From Chrysoperla carnea (taxonomy: Eukaryota; Arthropoda; Insecta; Neuroptera; Chrysopidae), in NCBI RefSeq assembly GCF_905475395.1, contig NC_058338.1, forward strand, positions 311,001 through 375,000: a stretch of 64,000 nt of DNA, written 5' to 3'. Shown here one piece after another: positions 48,960 to 62,922 of this stretch. The notes under the pieces were generated by a model, which was given only the letters and a program-made list of their open reading frames with translations, searched no databases and was not told the DNA's origin. The position numbers and the translations under genes are program-made. Position 1 is the stretch's first letter, and each line of letters begins with the position of its first letter.

Positions 48960-51900
48960 TTAATGAATAAGATTTATCAGTAAGCTGTTGATCTGATGTA
49001 TAAAGTCCACAGTCTTATATTTATTATTAAATACTATTTACTACGACATGACATTAAATACATTGATGCTGTGTCCACCACATTACTTGTTTTACAAATG
49101 TTATTAAAAAGTATTTTGTTTTACAAATGTACGCCAAAAAAATGATAAACACACACACATGGAACAGGGAAAAAAAATTGAAAAAGATTTAATTTACCTG
49201 TATTATAATATCACAATTGGTCTAGTGCCAAGCGAAGTAATTGACATTTCAAAAAATAAGGCTAATTTTTCCGAAACAACAAAATTTATATTGAATTTCC
49301 ACAAATTAAATATCTTACTTACCTCTAAAACTAATTTAAAAAAAAAACGATTTGATTTTGATCTGAAAAATAAAATTTTGGAAAATGAATAAATAAAATT
49401 TGCAATTTTGTATATAGACGATTCAAATGACTTTATTTACATACAACTTTTGTTTTCATCTTTTTGATTTTTTTTTAAATATTTATTTTATAATATTTTA
49501 AAAACAAACAAAAAACTTAAAATATTTATTAAAAACTTATTTGAGATGAACTTTGTACATTTTTAAAATAAAAACATTCTTATTATTAAAAACATAACTT
49601 ACTTATTTATTTATTTATTTATTTTAATATTTATATATTAATTTTTATTATTCTTTACAATTAATTAATATTTATTTATTATTAATTAATTATTTATTTA
49701 TTGTGTCCACAAGTTTACTTTATTCGCAATTAAATAATTCTTTTTTTATTTTTCTATTCCACAAATGTTTTACTTATAAATATTTATACTTTTAAAACAA
49801 TTTACTCCTCAATAATTTTCAATTTTATATATTGGAATATAAAATATCTATTTTAAAGTAAAACTTTTTAAAAGTAATTTTATTTAAAGTAAAATAATTG
49901 TGGAGTAGAAACATAAAGGCTAGAATTATTTTTATGTTAACAATTTGATTTATGATTAAAAATTTTTTGATTGGCATTCATTTAATGGATTTGGGGGTAC
50001 AAAAATTTGATTTATAGTTTGTATTTTGGACAATTTACAATGAAATTGATAAATGTATTTTTTTTTATAATTATTTTTCTTGATATAATATTAAAAATTT
50101 TTAACATTTAATAATAATTTTTTTATTTTATTTTGAGCAAAATTATTTACATATTTTTACAAAAACATTTTTTATTTTAATTAAGTTTCTTTTTTTAAAT
50201 AAAACAGCTTTCATTTTATGTACTCAATACACCTTAAATCATCAAAAATTGAACCAATTCAACGAAAATTTTACTGTAAATTTAACAAAAAAATCTAAAA
50301 GTTTGATGTAATTCTAATTTATTTTTGAGCTACCAATTTAAGTCCAGGGCCAAATGTTTGATATGATTCAATTTAATTTGAATATAAGTGTACACATAAA
50401 TAGAAATTAATATAAAAAATTATAAATTAAATAAGTAAAAATTAATTAATGACTGTGTTCATAATAAAATGATTCAAAAATTATTTAATTTTCTCAAAAC
50501 GAATTGATTTATTCGCAATTTTTTTATAATTTTTATTTTTTTTGAAATAAATAAATTAAAATCAAAAATTCTTTAAAAGAATTTATTTGTTTTTACAAAA
50601 AATATTCTAATATATATTGTTTTGTTTTTTTATTAATTATTGCACCATTTTAGTTTTTATATAAAAGCTCTTTCTTTTTTGTCATTTGAAATAAAAAATT
50701 ATAAAAATATTTTTTTCAATAAGTTTTGAGCTTTTTTTCTTTTGGTGTAGTAACTTTTTTACACATTTTGTATTGTTTTTTTACTCATCTTCTCACTTGT
50801 AATATGTTGAAATGAAGTAAATAAATATAATTCAATATGACACACTTCTTCAATGTGTAAAGTTACTACAATCAAATATGACACGCACATAAAGTGTGTG
50901 AAACTAGGACTCTTTTTATTTTAAGAACTTAAACCGCATTCATTCGATTCTCTAATCAAAAGTTTGGGTAGAAAAATTGATTGATTGATTTCCTATAAAA
51001 ATCCTAAAATTAATAATGTACATTTATTAAATTATTATACCTGTATTTAATTTGATAGATGTGTCCCTAAAATCTAAAATTTTCTATACAATCAACATGT
51101 CGGTAAAATAGATTCAGATTCCTTCACGTTCGATTCCTAAAAACTTATTTTTGATTTTTTCTTTCTAATTGTTTTATATTTCTATTTAAATTCGTAATTC
51201 TATATTTATTTTTGTTTATTTTAAATTTTTATATTAATTACAATTTATATATATATATATTTTTTTTAATAATTTTTATTAATTTATTTTTACAAGTTAA
51301 TTAAGAAAGTAAATAATAATTATTTATATGGCTTGTCTGAATTTAAATATGTATTTTTTTAAATTACATTCCGTCATGATTTACAACAATTTATTTTTAA
51401 TATTCACCAAACTACGTCATCAGTTTATTAAAACAATATACAGTTCTTTTAATTTTAAATTCTATTTGATGGATGACAATTTAAGTGATTTTAAATTAAT
51501 TTATTAAATTGTTCAATTCAAATTAAGTATTGAATTTATTTCAAAGGTTTAGTAACATAAAACGATAAAATTTATTTATTTTTTCTTGCATTTTGGATAA
51601 ACACATTACTTTGTGGTTACAATGCCAGAATATATAAATAAATATATTTTTATTAACAATTATTAACCGTATTTATAAAAATTGTGATTAATTAGAATGA
51701 AAATACCAAAATAAGATAAAAATATATGTTTTTTTTTTATACTTTTATCTTTTTTGGGTATTTTAGAAATTTATTAAAATTTGAATTAAATATTATGGCA
51801 CATTATTTGAAAAATAAAACATGGCATTAAGGATCTGAATACTATTATTAAAACAAAAAAAACTGTATATTGAATTTAATTGAATTGAACACTCACAAAA

Positions 51901-53452
51901 TCAACGGTACCTGCGGTAGTTTTTACTCATTTTATGTGTAAAATTGAGTGTAGTAACTTCTTACCCGCTTGTGTATTTTTGATTGCAACGAAATATACTC
52001 ACTTGAAAATTTTAAGGATGTATGATCACGTAACTTCAGATCAATAAAAAAAAATTTTTAATTTTGAAAGTGAATTTTGTTATAACTTGACAATATAAGA
52101 CCAGAAGTAAGAATAACTACATATTCTTTGAGTAAAAGTCCACCTATAAATAAATTTTGAGACTTTGAATCAAATAGTGTTGCGATGCTCGTACATCCTT
52201 AATTTTAAACATTTCTCCTATATCAAAAAATTTGTGTAAAAAGTGACTACATTGTAATCCCGTAAACATAAAATGTGTAAAACCAACAGCACACGGTCTT
52301 GTTTTACGCGTGAAAATAAAATGAAATATTGAAAGGTGCACAAACATTCATTATTATTTATTATTTATATTGATTTTTTTTGGACGTACACACATTTACA
52401 CAACATACAAAAATAATAACAAAAAAAACAAAAAAAAAAATGGTTTTTTATTTTTTTAAATTGGCAAAAATTTTATTGTACTCAAGGTATTGTAATTATA
52501 GCCCTGTATTTATTTTATTAAGGATTCTTTTTTTTGGGGAAATATATTTGAATTTAAAAAAAAAAAGATTCAAAAACTTTTTGACTAGATTAACCATAAT
52601 TAGTGGTATAGCCCTGGATCCCGTCACAGTAAAACTGTCTGGATTTTGAAATTGCGCATATGAATCAATACTTTTAGGTCCTATCGTTAAAATCTATAAA
52701 ATCCACATACTTGTATTTTGTATGCCATATAACGTCAAAAAATTTATTGGAAATCGAGTATTTTTATCGAAATTTTATAATTTCCGAAAAAATTGGATTT
52801 TTTTTTTTTTAACAAATTTTACATTCAAATTTCCTTTTTGAGAATATGTATCGAATAATTTCAAGAAAAGGAATTTGCAAAATTAGTAATTTTAAGAAAA
52901 TAATTATAATTTTCCACACTAAATTGTACTTTTCTTATCTATAAATTATGGCAAATATGTCTTTTTTTAAATTAATATTCATAAATATATTTCCTATTCA
53001 AAATTCATATATATTTCCCAAGTATTCACAAGAAAGTCTTTATTTCATAGAAATCCTTTAGTTTTGGTCTAACATCCATAAATTAAAAGTTCCAAATTTA
53101 TTCAAGTTTTTTCTAAATTAAACCATGCCTTATGAAGAGTAACGACTTTAATCGAAATATACAAATTTGGTATTTGCCTTTTAAATGTTCTTACAAATAT
53201 GACTGTATTGAAAACCTATTTATTTGAAAATGGACTCAAAGTTTTAATTTCATTTGATTTGGGATCTTTCTGAAGCAGTCAATTTGAAAAATTATATCTT
53301 GGCCACAATGTTCTTTGGTTAAGGCACAGAAGATTCAAGAAGCATAGACCACAAAAAGACTTGTTTATGTGGTCTGTGAACCCTAAATTTATGCTTGAAC
53401 TTATAATTTATGGACATTGACAGATAAACTAACAACCAAAATGACGTCATTA
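48960..53452. other. Gene-free, extremely AT-rich region
   Basis: Downstream flank of svp on the minus strand. A/T homopolymers and TTTATT runs dominate 49400-52350. A 77-codon open frame at 49159-49392 is low-complexity and not supported as a gene. 52612-52690 is one end of the GGAGCC-type MITE (CCCGTCACAGTAAAACTGTC). Confidence 0.5.
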
Positions 53453-53752
53453 TCATTTTAATGACATATAACATTTATTAATTAAACAATAAAGTCTCCA
53501 ATTATCATAAATATTATTCCAAACTGGACCGCCATTTAAAGATGGCGGTAGTGGGGGCGGTCCTAGCAAGTGGGGTGGTTGTGGCACTTGAGGAGTGGCA
53601 CTAGATTGACATATGTCAAAACTACTGTCCACAATAATTGTTGGACTATTAGCGCCACTATTATTGGATGTATTTACCAAATTATTTGTATTTTGTGTGG
53701 ATAAAGTTGTGGTGAGGGTGGTAGTGGGTGTTGGAGTCTGGGTGTTAAGTGT
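53453..53752 (-). other. Thr/Asn/Pro-rich open frame downstream of the svp stop, same frame
   Basis: Reading on in the svp frame past the TGA (53789-53791), ten sense codons lead to TGA-TGA (53753-53758), then 99 open codons to a TGA at 53453. The translation is Thr/Asn/Ser-rich, then PQVPQPPHLLGPPPLPPSLNGG, then hydrophilic. The region is distinctly GC-richer than its flanks. It could be 3' UTR with chance openness, or an alternative C-terminal coding segment. Three in-frame stops argue against simple readthrough, and I found no in-phase splice route. An AATAAA (minus strand, TTTATT at 53474-53479) lies inside it. Confidence 0.3.
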
Positions 53753-53788
53753 TCATCACGCGGAAGCCAATTGCCTCCAAACACTGTG

Positions 53789-54063
53789 TCACATGGAGGT
53801 CATGTACGGCCAACTGAATGAACTGCCTGATAAGAGCATGTCACGGATTAACGTTTCAATCGGTGTTTTACCAACTAAACGGACAAAAAATAATTGTTCT
53901 ATGACTTGAGATGAAACGGTTCGTAGGGATGGTAAGCGTAGCAACAGTTTACCAAATCGTGTTGGTTGATTTGGATATTGTGTACGACAGTATTCTTCTA
54001 ACGCACATTGGGTCTTCTCTTGTAGGGATTCGATATGTGCCACGTCACTTAACCCGCATGCAT
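53789..54063 (-). CDS. svp: Last coding exon of seven-up (COUP-TF family orphan nuclear receptor), partial gene
   Basis: The acceptor TTACAG at 54069-54064 is followed by an exon that starts in phase 1 (ATGCATGCGGG completing a [14 protein letters not shown] run) and ends at TGA 53789-53791, about 91 residues. It reads [49 protein letters not shown] and [15 protein letters not shown]. These are the last helices of the COUP-TF/Svp ligand-binding domain, including the helix 10 dimer region and the [14 protein letters not shown]-2 helix. Seven-up is a nuclear zinc-finger transcription factor with roles in photoreceptor and neuroblast fate in Drosophila. Cys in EEYCRTQ replaces the Val of many relatives. 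The DNA-binding domain and the rest of the LBD must lie beyond base 64000, since I see no other svp exon in the last intron. Confidence 0.96.
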
Positions 54064-54353
54064 CTGTAACAAAGAAAAAGACAAAACATTATTAATTTTG
54101 TTGGGGTGGGTGACACTCTGTACTGGATATACAGATAAAACTTTATCAATACAAAAACAAGAATAAGTTTCATCGTTTATAATTATCAAAATGTTGATTG
54201 CATTCAAGATGAGTAAGGTCTGTCTGTATGTCCATCCATCTTAATAAAATTTAAGTTAGTCTTATCACGAAGCATTTAAGTCAATTTGTTTTGTAATTTA
54301 TACAGAGTGGTCTCATTAAAAAAGAGTTATTTAACAGAACAAACAAAAAATTG

Positions 54354-54490
54354 TAGCGCAGGAGCTGCGTTAGCGAAAAATTTTGTACTTTGCGCATTCC
54401 CTCATCCCTTCTTGATACCAAATTTGATTCAAATCGGACTTAAATTGCGACCGCTAGAGAGCGTACAGACAAATAAATGTCTAATAGATA
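54354..54490 (+). repeat. Dispersed repeat R5, short copy
   Basis: Contains GTAGCGCAGGAGCTGCGTTAG, TTTGTACTTTGCGCAT, CCCTTCTTGATACCAAATTT and AAATCGGACT-AAATTGC, CGCTAGAGAG; all recur at 62044-62405. Confidence 0.85.
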
Positions 54491-55074
54491 CATAAACAGT
54501 AATCGATGTGACTGAGAATAACTTTTATAAAACAATTATATAAATAAATACACTAAGTACAATAATTAATTATAAAATGTTTGTCTTAATTAAACGCAGA
54601 CATCACAGATCACGCAGTATTACGCACGCTATTTTGTAGTTTAAACTCAACATTCTTTATTAATTTTTATCATTTAATTAATTTTCATCTTAGAATTACA
54701 TTCTGGAATAATAACACAACACACTCATCACATGTACACAGAAAAATAAATTAGATTTACTTGAATTAAAACGTTGATAGTTTATTTTAATTTTAAATAA
54801 AATATAATATATGTGTAGTGACACTCTGTAGGAACTATATAATAATTGGTATAAAATATTATTCATTCAATATACATATAATATGAATGTATATCAGTTT
54901 AATAAATAAAAATAGATAATAAATATTAAAATAAATAAATAAATAAATCTTAATAAATAAATATGATAAATAAATACAAAAAAGATTTAGTTTTAGTGTT
55001 AGAAGACTAAATAAATGTCAACAAAGACTTTTATTTAAAAAATTATTATTATGGTTATTAATTATTAAATATCG

Positions 55075-55412
55075 TTTACAGGGTGTCACAAATAATAAAT
55101 TTATTCTATGACAAACAGAACTTTATTTTTTTTATGGTAATTTTAAAGTTACAGACAGTTCTAAAAGAACTTTTCAAAAGAGGAACGAAAACCTTCGACG
55201 AAACAAATGTTCTTAAAATATCGTTGTGACGTAATATTGTTAACTGAATAGTGTACACTTAGAAAATTATTAATTAACATTATGACGTACAAAAATATAT
55301 CATATACAACTTATTGAATTTAAGTTTATAGTTAGGATTCACTCTTAATGGAAAACCTTTTCTATAAACAATATTATTAAGAAGGTTTTATATAAAATAC
55401 ACCCTGTATATA
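55075..55412. mobile_element. 338-bp MITE with TACAGGGTGT ends
   Basis: Begins TTTACAGGGTGT and ends ACACCCTGTATATA, the same terminal motif as the 30018-30240 element but with an unrelated interior. Confidence 0.7.
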
Positions 55413-56204
55413 ATAATAAATATGATGTTGATAAATAATGATAATAAATTATTAATAAAAGACCCTTTTTATTTAAAATGAAGAACACTCATTGATGTTG
55501 AATGAAATGAATCACTTCTTAAATTCATTAATTTTAAAAAAGATAACACAAGAAGAAGAACTTGAACATAAAACTAAAGAGTAAATATTGATAAAAATAA
55601 TTTGTTTAGAATAACCATCAGATGGATGATATCAGATATCTTATCTATTATGATTTATAATCTGAACAAGATAAAGAATCTTATTTATTACACAGTAAAA
55701 ATAATTATTGGATTCAAGTTAACCCAATTTTATATATATTATTACTCCCTTAACAAATTCCACGATTCACTTCTCATTTTCAAGCTTATTATGTCTAAAT
55801 TTGACGAAAAATATACTCAAGACAAATAAGTTACTTAATATCATCAAAATCGGTTCGTCCAGTCGAAAGTTGTGATGTAACAAACATAAAATAGAGTAGA
55901 ATTGAATCGTTTTTTGAATTTGAAGTCAGTTAAAAAGTATTAATTATATTTATGTAGTTAAACATTCTTTAAATTTGTATCTATTTATGTAATAAGTATT
56001 TATATAATTATTTATGTTACATTATTTTAATTTTAATTAATTAAAGTGACGACTTAAGTAACTATTTTAAATATTTTTATATGAGTATATTAATTCATTC
56101 ATTAATTAATGTGTTATTTTTAAAATAATATACGTACAGATGTATACTTATACAAACTTTATTGTCTTCTTTAAAAATAAATAAATCATTTTACAAAATT
56201 GAAC

Positions 56205-56895
56205 ATTTGTATAATTAATCATTTAAACCAGCAAAAAAATCAAAGCCAATTTGAGTAAAAAAGTAAGCGTTCATTTATGATACTCGAAGATACGATAGGT
56301 ACATAGTTCCAACCAGGTGTCCCACAACATCTCTCGTTTTCTTTTTTTAAATAAAATAAATAAAATACAACACTGTTTTGATGATGCTGCCATGTGATGC
56401 ATTATTAATTTAAATAATAAATAATAATAATAATAAATCTTTATTAAAATTAAAATAAATAATATTTAAAATTGGTTACAATTAAAATTGATGTGTGATA
56501 TGATATCATGTGATATCACACATCACGATCATTTTAGTATTTTAGTGTGTTCACATTGATGTGATATAAGAACCCATATAATAATTATTATTTATTATTA
56601 ATAATATAAAATAATATTCATATTTAATAAATAATTTATATTTAATCATTTTAATATCATTTTGATTTAATCAATTCATCTATACCTATAAAGTACACTG
56701 ATGTACATTTATAAATGAATCACAACAAAATAAACCAGAAGTGTCGTGGGACACCTCATAGGAACTATGATCCTATCGTATCTTCGTATATTATAAATGT
56801 AGCACTTAATTTTTTACTCAAATTTGCTTTAATTTTTTTGCTGGTTTGAATCATTGATTAAACACATGTTCAATTTTATAAGATCATTTTGAGAA
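56205..56895. repeat. Inverted pair of R3 copies
   Basis: R3 in plus orientation (56205-56340, ending ACATAGTTCCAACC-GGTGTCCCAC) and in minus orientation (56740-56895, starting GTGTCGTGGGACACC-ATAGGAACTATG) face each other across about 400 bp of A/T-rich DNA. This could be one foldback element or two insertions. Confidence 0.7.
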
Positions 56896-57192
56896 TTTTT
56901 CATCTGTCTAAAAAGTGATTTAAGAAGTCAAATTTATTATGACATCACATAAAGTTCCATCCATTTCATACTTTTGACATAAATTTGTTAAAATAATTTA
57001 TTAAAATAAATTAATTTAAAATAAAATCTATTTTTAAAAATAAATCCAAGATATTTTTAAATTTAAATCTAAAAATAAAATGCAAAATAAAAAGACATTG
57101 AAATAAATAAATATTAAAAAAAGAATTTAAATATAAATAAGTATATAAAAGTATATATTATTTTTAATAAAAGTGAGTAATTATTATTATAA

Positions 57193-57232
57193 ATATGATC
57201 CATGATCCATGATCCATGATCCATGATCTATT
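57193..57232. repeat. ATGATCC heptamer microsatellite
   Basis: Four to five ATGATCC units in a row, then a partial unit. Confidence 0.9.
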
Positions 57233-58331
57233 GTCTTGTCACATTTAGACCTTTGACTTAATTTTTAAAATTAAACATTAATGTATTTAATTAATTATTT
57301 TATACACAATATAATTATTATTATTAATTTTTAATGTAACAATTTTATATATTTATTAATAATTAACATTTTTTTAAACAATTTTAATTTTATTCATTAA
57401 TAATTGTTCTTTTATTTTTTTTTTTTTGCAACTATATTCTTTATTACACTTTTTTTTTCTAATTTGAGGAAACTAAAACTTTTTCAATAGAAAAACGGCA
57501 GCTATATAATAATTATTTAAGTTGTATAATTAACTATTAATAAAGTGAGGTTCATAGATAGCGGTTGATATAAAAGATAATTAATTTTATGATTTATTTA
57601 TATTTTTATAATAATAATAAACTATCTCGACCTTTGTTATTTTTTAATTTTAATTTGACTAGCGAAGCGTTTGAATAACTGCTAGTATTTTTATATGAAA
57701 ATAACAAATAAGCATATATGTATAATATGATGTAAAGTTTTTATTATTGAATAAATGATGACGATGGCGCCAATCATAAACAATAAAATTATTAAAATAT
57801 TAATATTAACAACATATGAATATGAATAACATACAAGACAAGTGACAAGTGACAAGTAAGCATTGAGTTGTGTTGTTTGATTTAAAGTACTTTAATTTAA
57901 GTAGTTATTAAAACCATTTTTATTATTATTTTAAAATTTTATATTATTATAAGAGTGGCAGCGGGGAGAAGGATAGTTGGATGTAAAGTTTTACATGTCA
58001 ATAAAAAAAAGGGTTGAATTTTAAACAGAGACAATTCATTTGAAACGCTAAAATTATACGATTCCTAATATTATTTTATTATTAGTTTATTCAAAATTTT
58101 ATTTAGTTTTTTTTATTTTTATTTTATAGAAAAAAACGTGATAAAATGGTAAAGTATTGCAGGGTGTGAGTTGGGGTAAAAAGATGTAAAAATTCTATCC
58201 TTAAAGTTTTCATCAATTTGCTTGTTTCAAATTAAGTAGAATTCATAAACAGGCAAAATTAACTCAAAGATTAATTAATTCTTTGGTGTTGACATACTTT
58301 TTCTTATATTTCTGCATGGAATCTCATATCA

Positions 58332-58692
58332 AATGTGTTTTTATACTCTATATATATGCAATATATATATCAAGGTATTATAAGTTAAGTCCCAAGTTTG
58401 AAATGCCTCAGAATATTGATGCTACCAACAAAATTTTGGAGTCTATCTGTCTGTGTGTCTGTGTTAGAGATAGTACAAACGTTTAGATGTAAAAAATGTT
58501 TCAAACAAAACAACTTTTGTTTGAAACATTTGTTCGTAAACATCATTATTTAACCGCCAAGACGCAAATTAAGTACAAATTTTTTAAGTATGTAATATAT
58601 GGGAATATCAGTTACATGTGTGTGGGTCATGAACACTTTCTATACATGATATTTTAATAATTAACTCAGTCACTTGTTTGTTTTCACTTGTT
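58332..58692 (+). repeat. R1 dispersed repeat, diverged copy in svp intron
   Basis: Same block order as 42387-42985 with an internal deletion after CTGTGTGTCTGTG. Ends CACTTGTTTGTTTTCACTTG. Confidence 0.8.
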
Positions 58693-59604
58693 TTCTTATA
58701 AATTATTTTTCATCAACTCCCTACTTCGCTCCCTCTTTGCTCCCTATTATTTCTTTCTTTCACTTTAAACTATTGTTATTTTTTTTTAGATTGATAATAT
58801 TTTCAATTTAAATAAATTTTCTATCATTAATTTAATTGAATTTAATTTAAAATAAATTTATATTTTCTTTGATTTGTTTTATTTTTATTATTCTTCTAAT
58901 ATAATAATAAATGTATATGATCATTAATATCACCTTTTTAAAATTGGTCCTTATATAAATAAGTTGATTAATGTTAGATTGAACAAGCTGTGGTTAAAGA
59001 AGTCTGCTGCGACCATTGAGGTCCACACGAATAACTTCCCAGCATCATAGAAATCTTAATGAAAAAAACTCGACCGACTCGAAACGGCTCGATCGAATGT
59101 TCTTTGTAAGTGCAGTTTTACTGTGACGGACATCCTCGCTTAAATAAGTCTTTGACATCACTTTTGTATATTAATTTATAATTGTTCTTATTTTAAAAAT
59201 AAATAAATAAATAAATATTTTTTTAAATGAAAGAAATAATAAATTAAGTTTTATAATTTTATATTAAAAATAAAATTTAAAGTTTTAACTAAGCAAGCAC
59301 ATCATCATAGTAATGTAGTATTAAGTAAGTAAGTATGTTTGTGCTATAAATAGCTTTATAGTTAAGTTAAATAACTAAACTTAAACATCATCTTTAATTA
59401 TTCAATAATTAACCTTAATTATCATAAATAATAAACATTTTATAAAATATTGTATTGTATTGTATTGTATTGTCAACTATACATATACTATATACTTACT
59501 TAAGTACAGGCTGGAACTTTAAACATATTAAATATTTATAATCAATATATTGAAAAATTAACTTAATTATTTATTAGTTATTTTAAATAAATTTTTATGT
59601 AAAC

Positions 59605-59790
59605 AGAACAGTAACTCATTTTTTTGAATGAAATATATAAATTGACAAATTGTTAATTATTCTCATAATATTCTCAAAATTCATAGTAAGCTGAATTGAT
59701 TAAAAAAAGTATTAGTTTCCTAGGTAACACATCCTCGAATTTTAGGGTCGTTTTAAAATGTTGCACATTTTTGATTATCCAATAAATATT
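59605..59790 (+). repeat. Dispersed repeat R6 (pair with 45115-45310)
   Basis: Shared blocks: ACTCATTTTTTTG-AATGAAA, AAATTGACA-ATT, ATTCTCAAAATTCAT, GTTTTC/TAGG-TAACACATC and GGTCGTTT-AAAAT-GTTGCA. Confidence 0.65.
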
Positions 59791-62043
59791 ATATGATTTA
59801 TAAACAGAAAAACAATTTTACAAAGTTTGGACTGAAAACAATTTTTTATGTAAAAGTTGTTTTAAAGCCCAAAATCTTTATTTTTAATTCCAATATAATT
59901 CACCGTGAAGCGGATTTGGAGCTTTCTCATAAAATCGCGACTAGTTCGTTAGAAATATAGAGCTTTTTTAATGATGATGACAGTATAAACATTGGTGGGT
60001 GGATGGACACCCAATACTTTTAAATAAAATATAAAATTCTACTACATAAGTATAGTTATGTTGTAGTTACAATTAAAACTTTAATATATTGCATTTAATT
60101 TTAGTTTTATTTGAATTAAATTTAATTCATCATCTGATCTGTTGCTGTTACTAACTAACCATTTAATTTATATAAGTTTTTAAAGAATTTCTTCTTCTTA
60201 AACAAAAAAAAAAAGAAGCTATTGGTTTAGTATCGAAGCAACGAATTCATATGTTCATAGAAACACCAACAAGATATTAAACAAGCAACTTTTTTACTTT
60301 AAGAAAACTTTCTATATATTAGCAATCACAGAAACGACTCTAACTATTTTCATGAAAATTAGTATTCAGGTACTTTACTGTATACATATTACAAAATATT
60401 ATTTATAGTAATTCTTTAAGTGCACGCATGCAAGTAGATTTATTATGAACGAACATGTACGAATATGAGTGACTGAATGATATAGTTCGTATTTTTAATA
60501 ATAATAATAATTATTAAAAATAATAATAATTAATAATTTTGGCCTAGTTTTTTTTTTAAACATTTATAAGTATAACAATTATAATTATTTTATTTTTATT
60601 TATATATTTATTTTAAATGTGTATAAAACCAATTAAAAGTAATTTTAAAATTATTAAATATAAAGCACCGCATACATACATGCATACATGCATGCATTAT
60701 GCATCATGCACGCAAGCGATATTAAATAAATATGATTCAATCACAAGAATATGAATTTCTTAATAATTTTTAATCATTTTTTTGTAAAAACACTTTATAG
60801 CTTTACCAACATATTAACATATTTACTGTGATTCACAAATTGCTTTATAAAAAGGGCTTTTTTTCTGAAAATTTACAAGTATAGCTACCGCTATCCGTAG
60901 GTTGACACACTGTAAACATAATAGTAAATAGTAGTTATAGTATTAAATGTTTAGCACATTTAGCTCCTACTCTACTAACTTTTAACACAAAACTAGACAT
61001 TTTAAAAAGGTTTTGTCATCAGTATTTACATTGGATTCACACTGGATTCACTGCAATATAATTCTTGCCTTTTTATTCATCTACACAACACAATCTACAA
61101 CATACATTCTGATTCATTCAAATTGAAATGATTTTTTTAAATATAATATTTTATTTTATTTTATTTTGAATTAAATGAATTGTAAAAGATAAGTTTTTAA
61201 CTTTACGTTGTTTGTTAAGGGTTTGTTTTGTGTTGTTATATAACATACAAAACATTAATACCACACATACAATCTATTTAGAATGTGTGAATGTTTATAA
61301 TATTGTATATTGTGGGTTGTGTTCTATACAGAGTGGTGAATATGTAAATATACATCACACAGACGTATCTATTTAAATATAGTCTATGAATCACTTTCTT
61401 AAAATTATGTTGGCGTCTACAACGTGTAATATTGGTGCAAAAAACACCAATAACTACCAAAACTTGCTAAGACACTTACAAACTACTCAACAAGAAAATT
61501 ATAAATGTAAATTTTAAAATTTGTTTCATCATAAAAATTCATAGTTCAAATTCATCACACAAATCAACACTAAATAAAAAAAAATTGTTACTTTTTATAA
61601 TTGTGTATCCACTAATGACTCACTCTGTATGATGATATGTTTTAATATACATGAGCACACTCATACAGATCCTATTATAATCCATTAAATAATAGAAGTC
61701 AGAGCGATGAGCATTGCTGTGTGTTACATATTTTGATGTCCTTGTATTTTAGGTCTCATCTTAATGTATACCGGGTGGTATTTAATTGACTCTGAAAAAG
61801 TGTACTACAAGATTAAGCTCATTAAGCTGAACGAAAAAGTTCTTTATAAAATTTCTATCTGATACGTACTTTTCGAGATATTTCTAAGCGTTAATCTTGA
61901 TATTAAACTTATAATTCCTTATTAATTCATTTATAAATTTCTACACGTACTATTTAAAAAACAACTTGTCCAGTACGCTCACTTCGTCCCATGATCGACC
62001 AGTTCAACTCACGTCATAAAGTCTATAAATAATAATAAAAATT

Positions 62044-62405
62044 CGTAGCGCAGGAGCTGCGTTAGCTAAGCGAATTCCTCCAGAGATTGAAAAATAACAC
62101 ATTTTTTTTAAAATCGAACGCATTTTTAATTTTTTAAGAATTTTTATTTGGAAAATCAAGCGCTTAGAGAAAAAGATCAGACAGGAGTACTTTTTTGCTT
62201 AAAACTGATCAAAAAATATAAAAATAGTTTTTATTTTGTAGAAATTCGTAACTTTGTACTTTGCGCATCCCTCCACCCCTTGTTTATTGGTAGACTTTTC
62301 CCATTAACGAGCTTGAACTTAAAAGTATTAAAACCCTTCTTGATACCAAATTTTATTCAAATCGGACTGAAATTGCTATCGCTAGAGAGTTTGCAGACAC
62401 ATTAA
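62044..62405 (+). repeat. Dispersed repeat R5, long copy
   Basis: Long copy of the R5 family, with a GTAGCGCAGGAGCTGCGTTAG start and a GAAATTGC-ATCGCTAGAGAG end. An 85-codon open frame across it belongs to the repeat and shows no domain. Confidence 0.8.
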
Positions 62406-62922
62406 TATTTAATTATAATTTTAACGATGGTCATTTTTGACATCTATTAAGTAGGATTGATGAACATTTGACGAAATTTTTTAAAAATTCCTCCAACAGT
62501 ACAAAATCAACAGCTCCATTTCCTTGGGCAATTCTCTAATAATAATTTAGTTGAATTTTGAAGTAAGTTTTAAGTACATGTTTTTTAGTTGACTTAAAGT
62601 AAGTAAGTATTACTTAGGTACTTTAAGTAAGCGTCAACAACAACAAAAACAACATGTTACTTACTTAGATATTATAGCTTAACTTAGCTAGGTAGGTACT
62701 TCGTTCTTACTTTACTTACTTACTTCTTAGTGTACATGAACTCGACCTCATGACCTCTTAGAGATCCATACAGCTACAAACGGTTACGGTTCAGTTTGGT
62801 TTGGTCATCAACATTCAGCATACTTTATTTTGTACGAATATAACAAGTATGAGTTAAAAAAAATGTTAAACTAGTGAGCTGGTAGTCCAAATATCTAATA
62901 AGACTTTAATATTTATAGTCTT

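Noticed and set aside
49159-49392. 77-codon plus-strand frame starting MEQGKKIEKD
   Set aside because: Low-complexity, Lys/Asn-rich, isolated in AT-rich DNA, with no homology that I recognise and no splice context.
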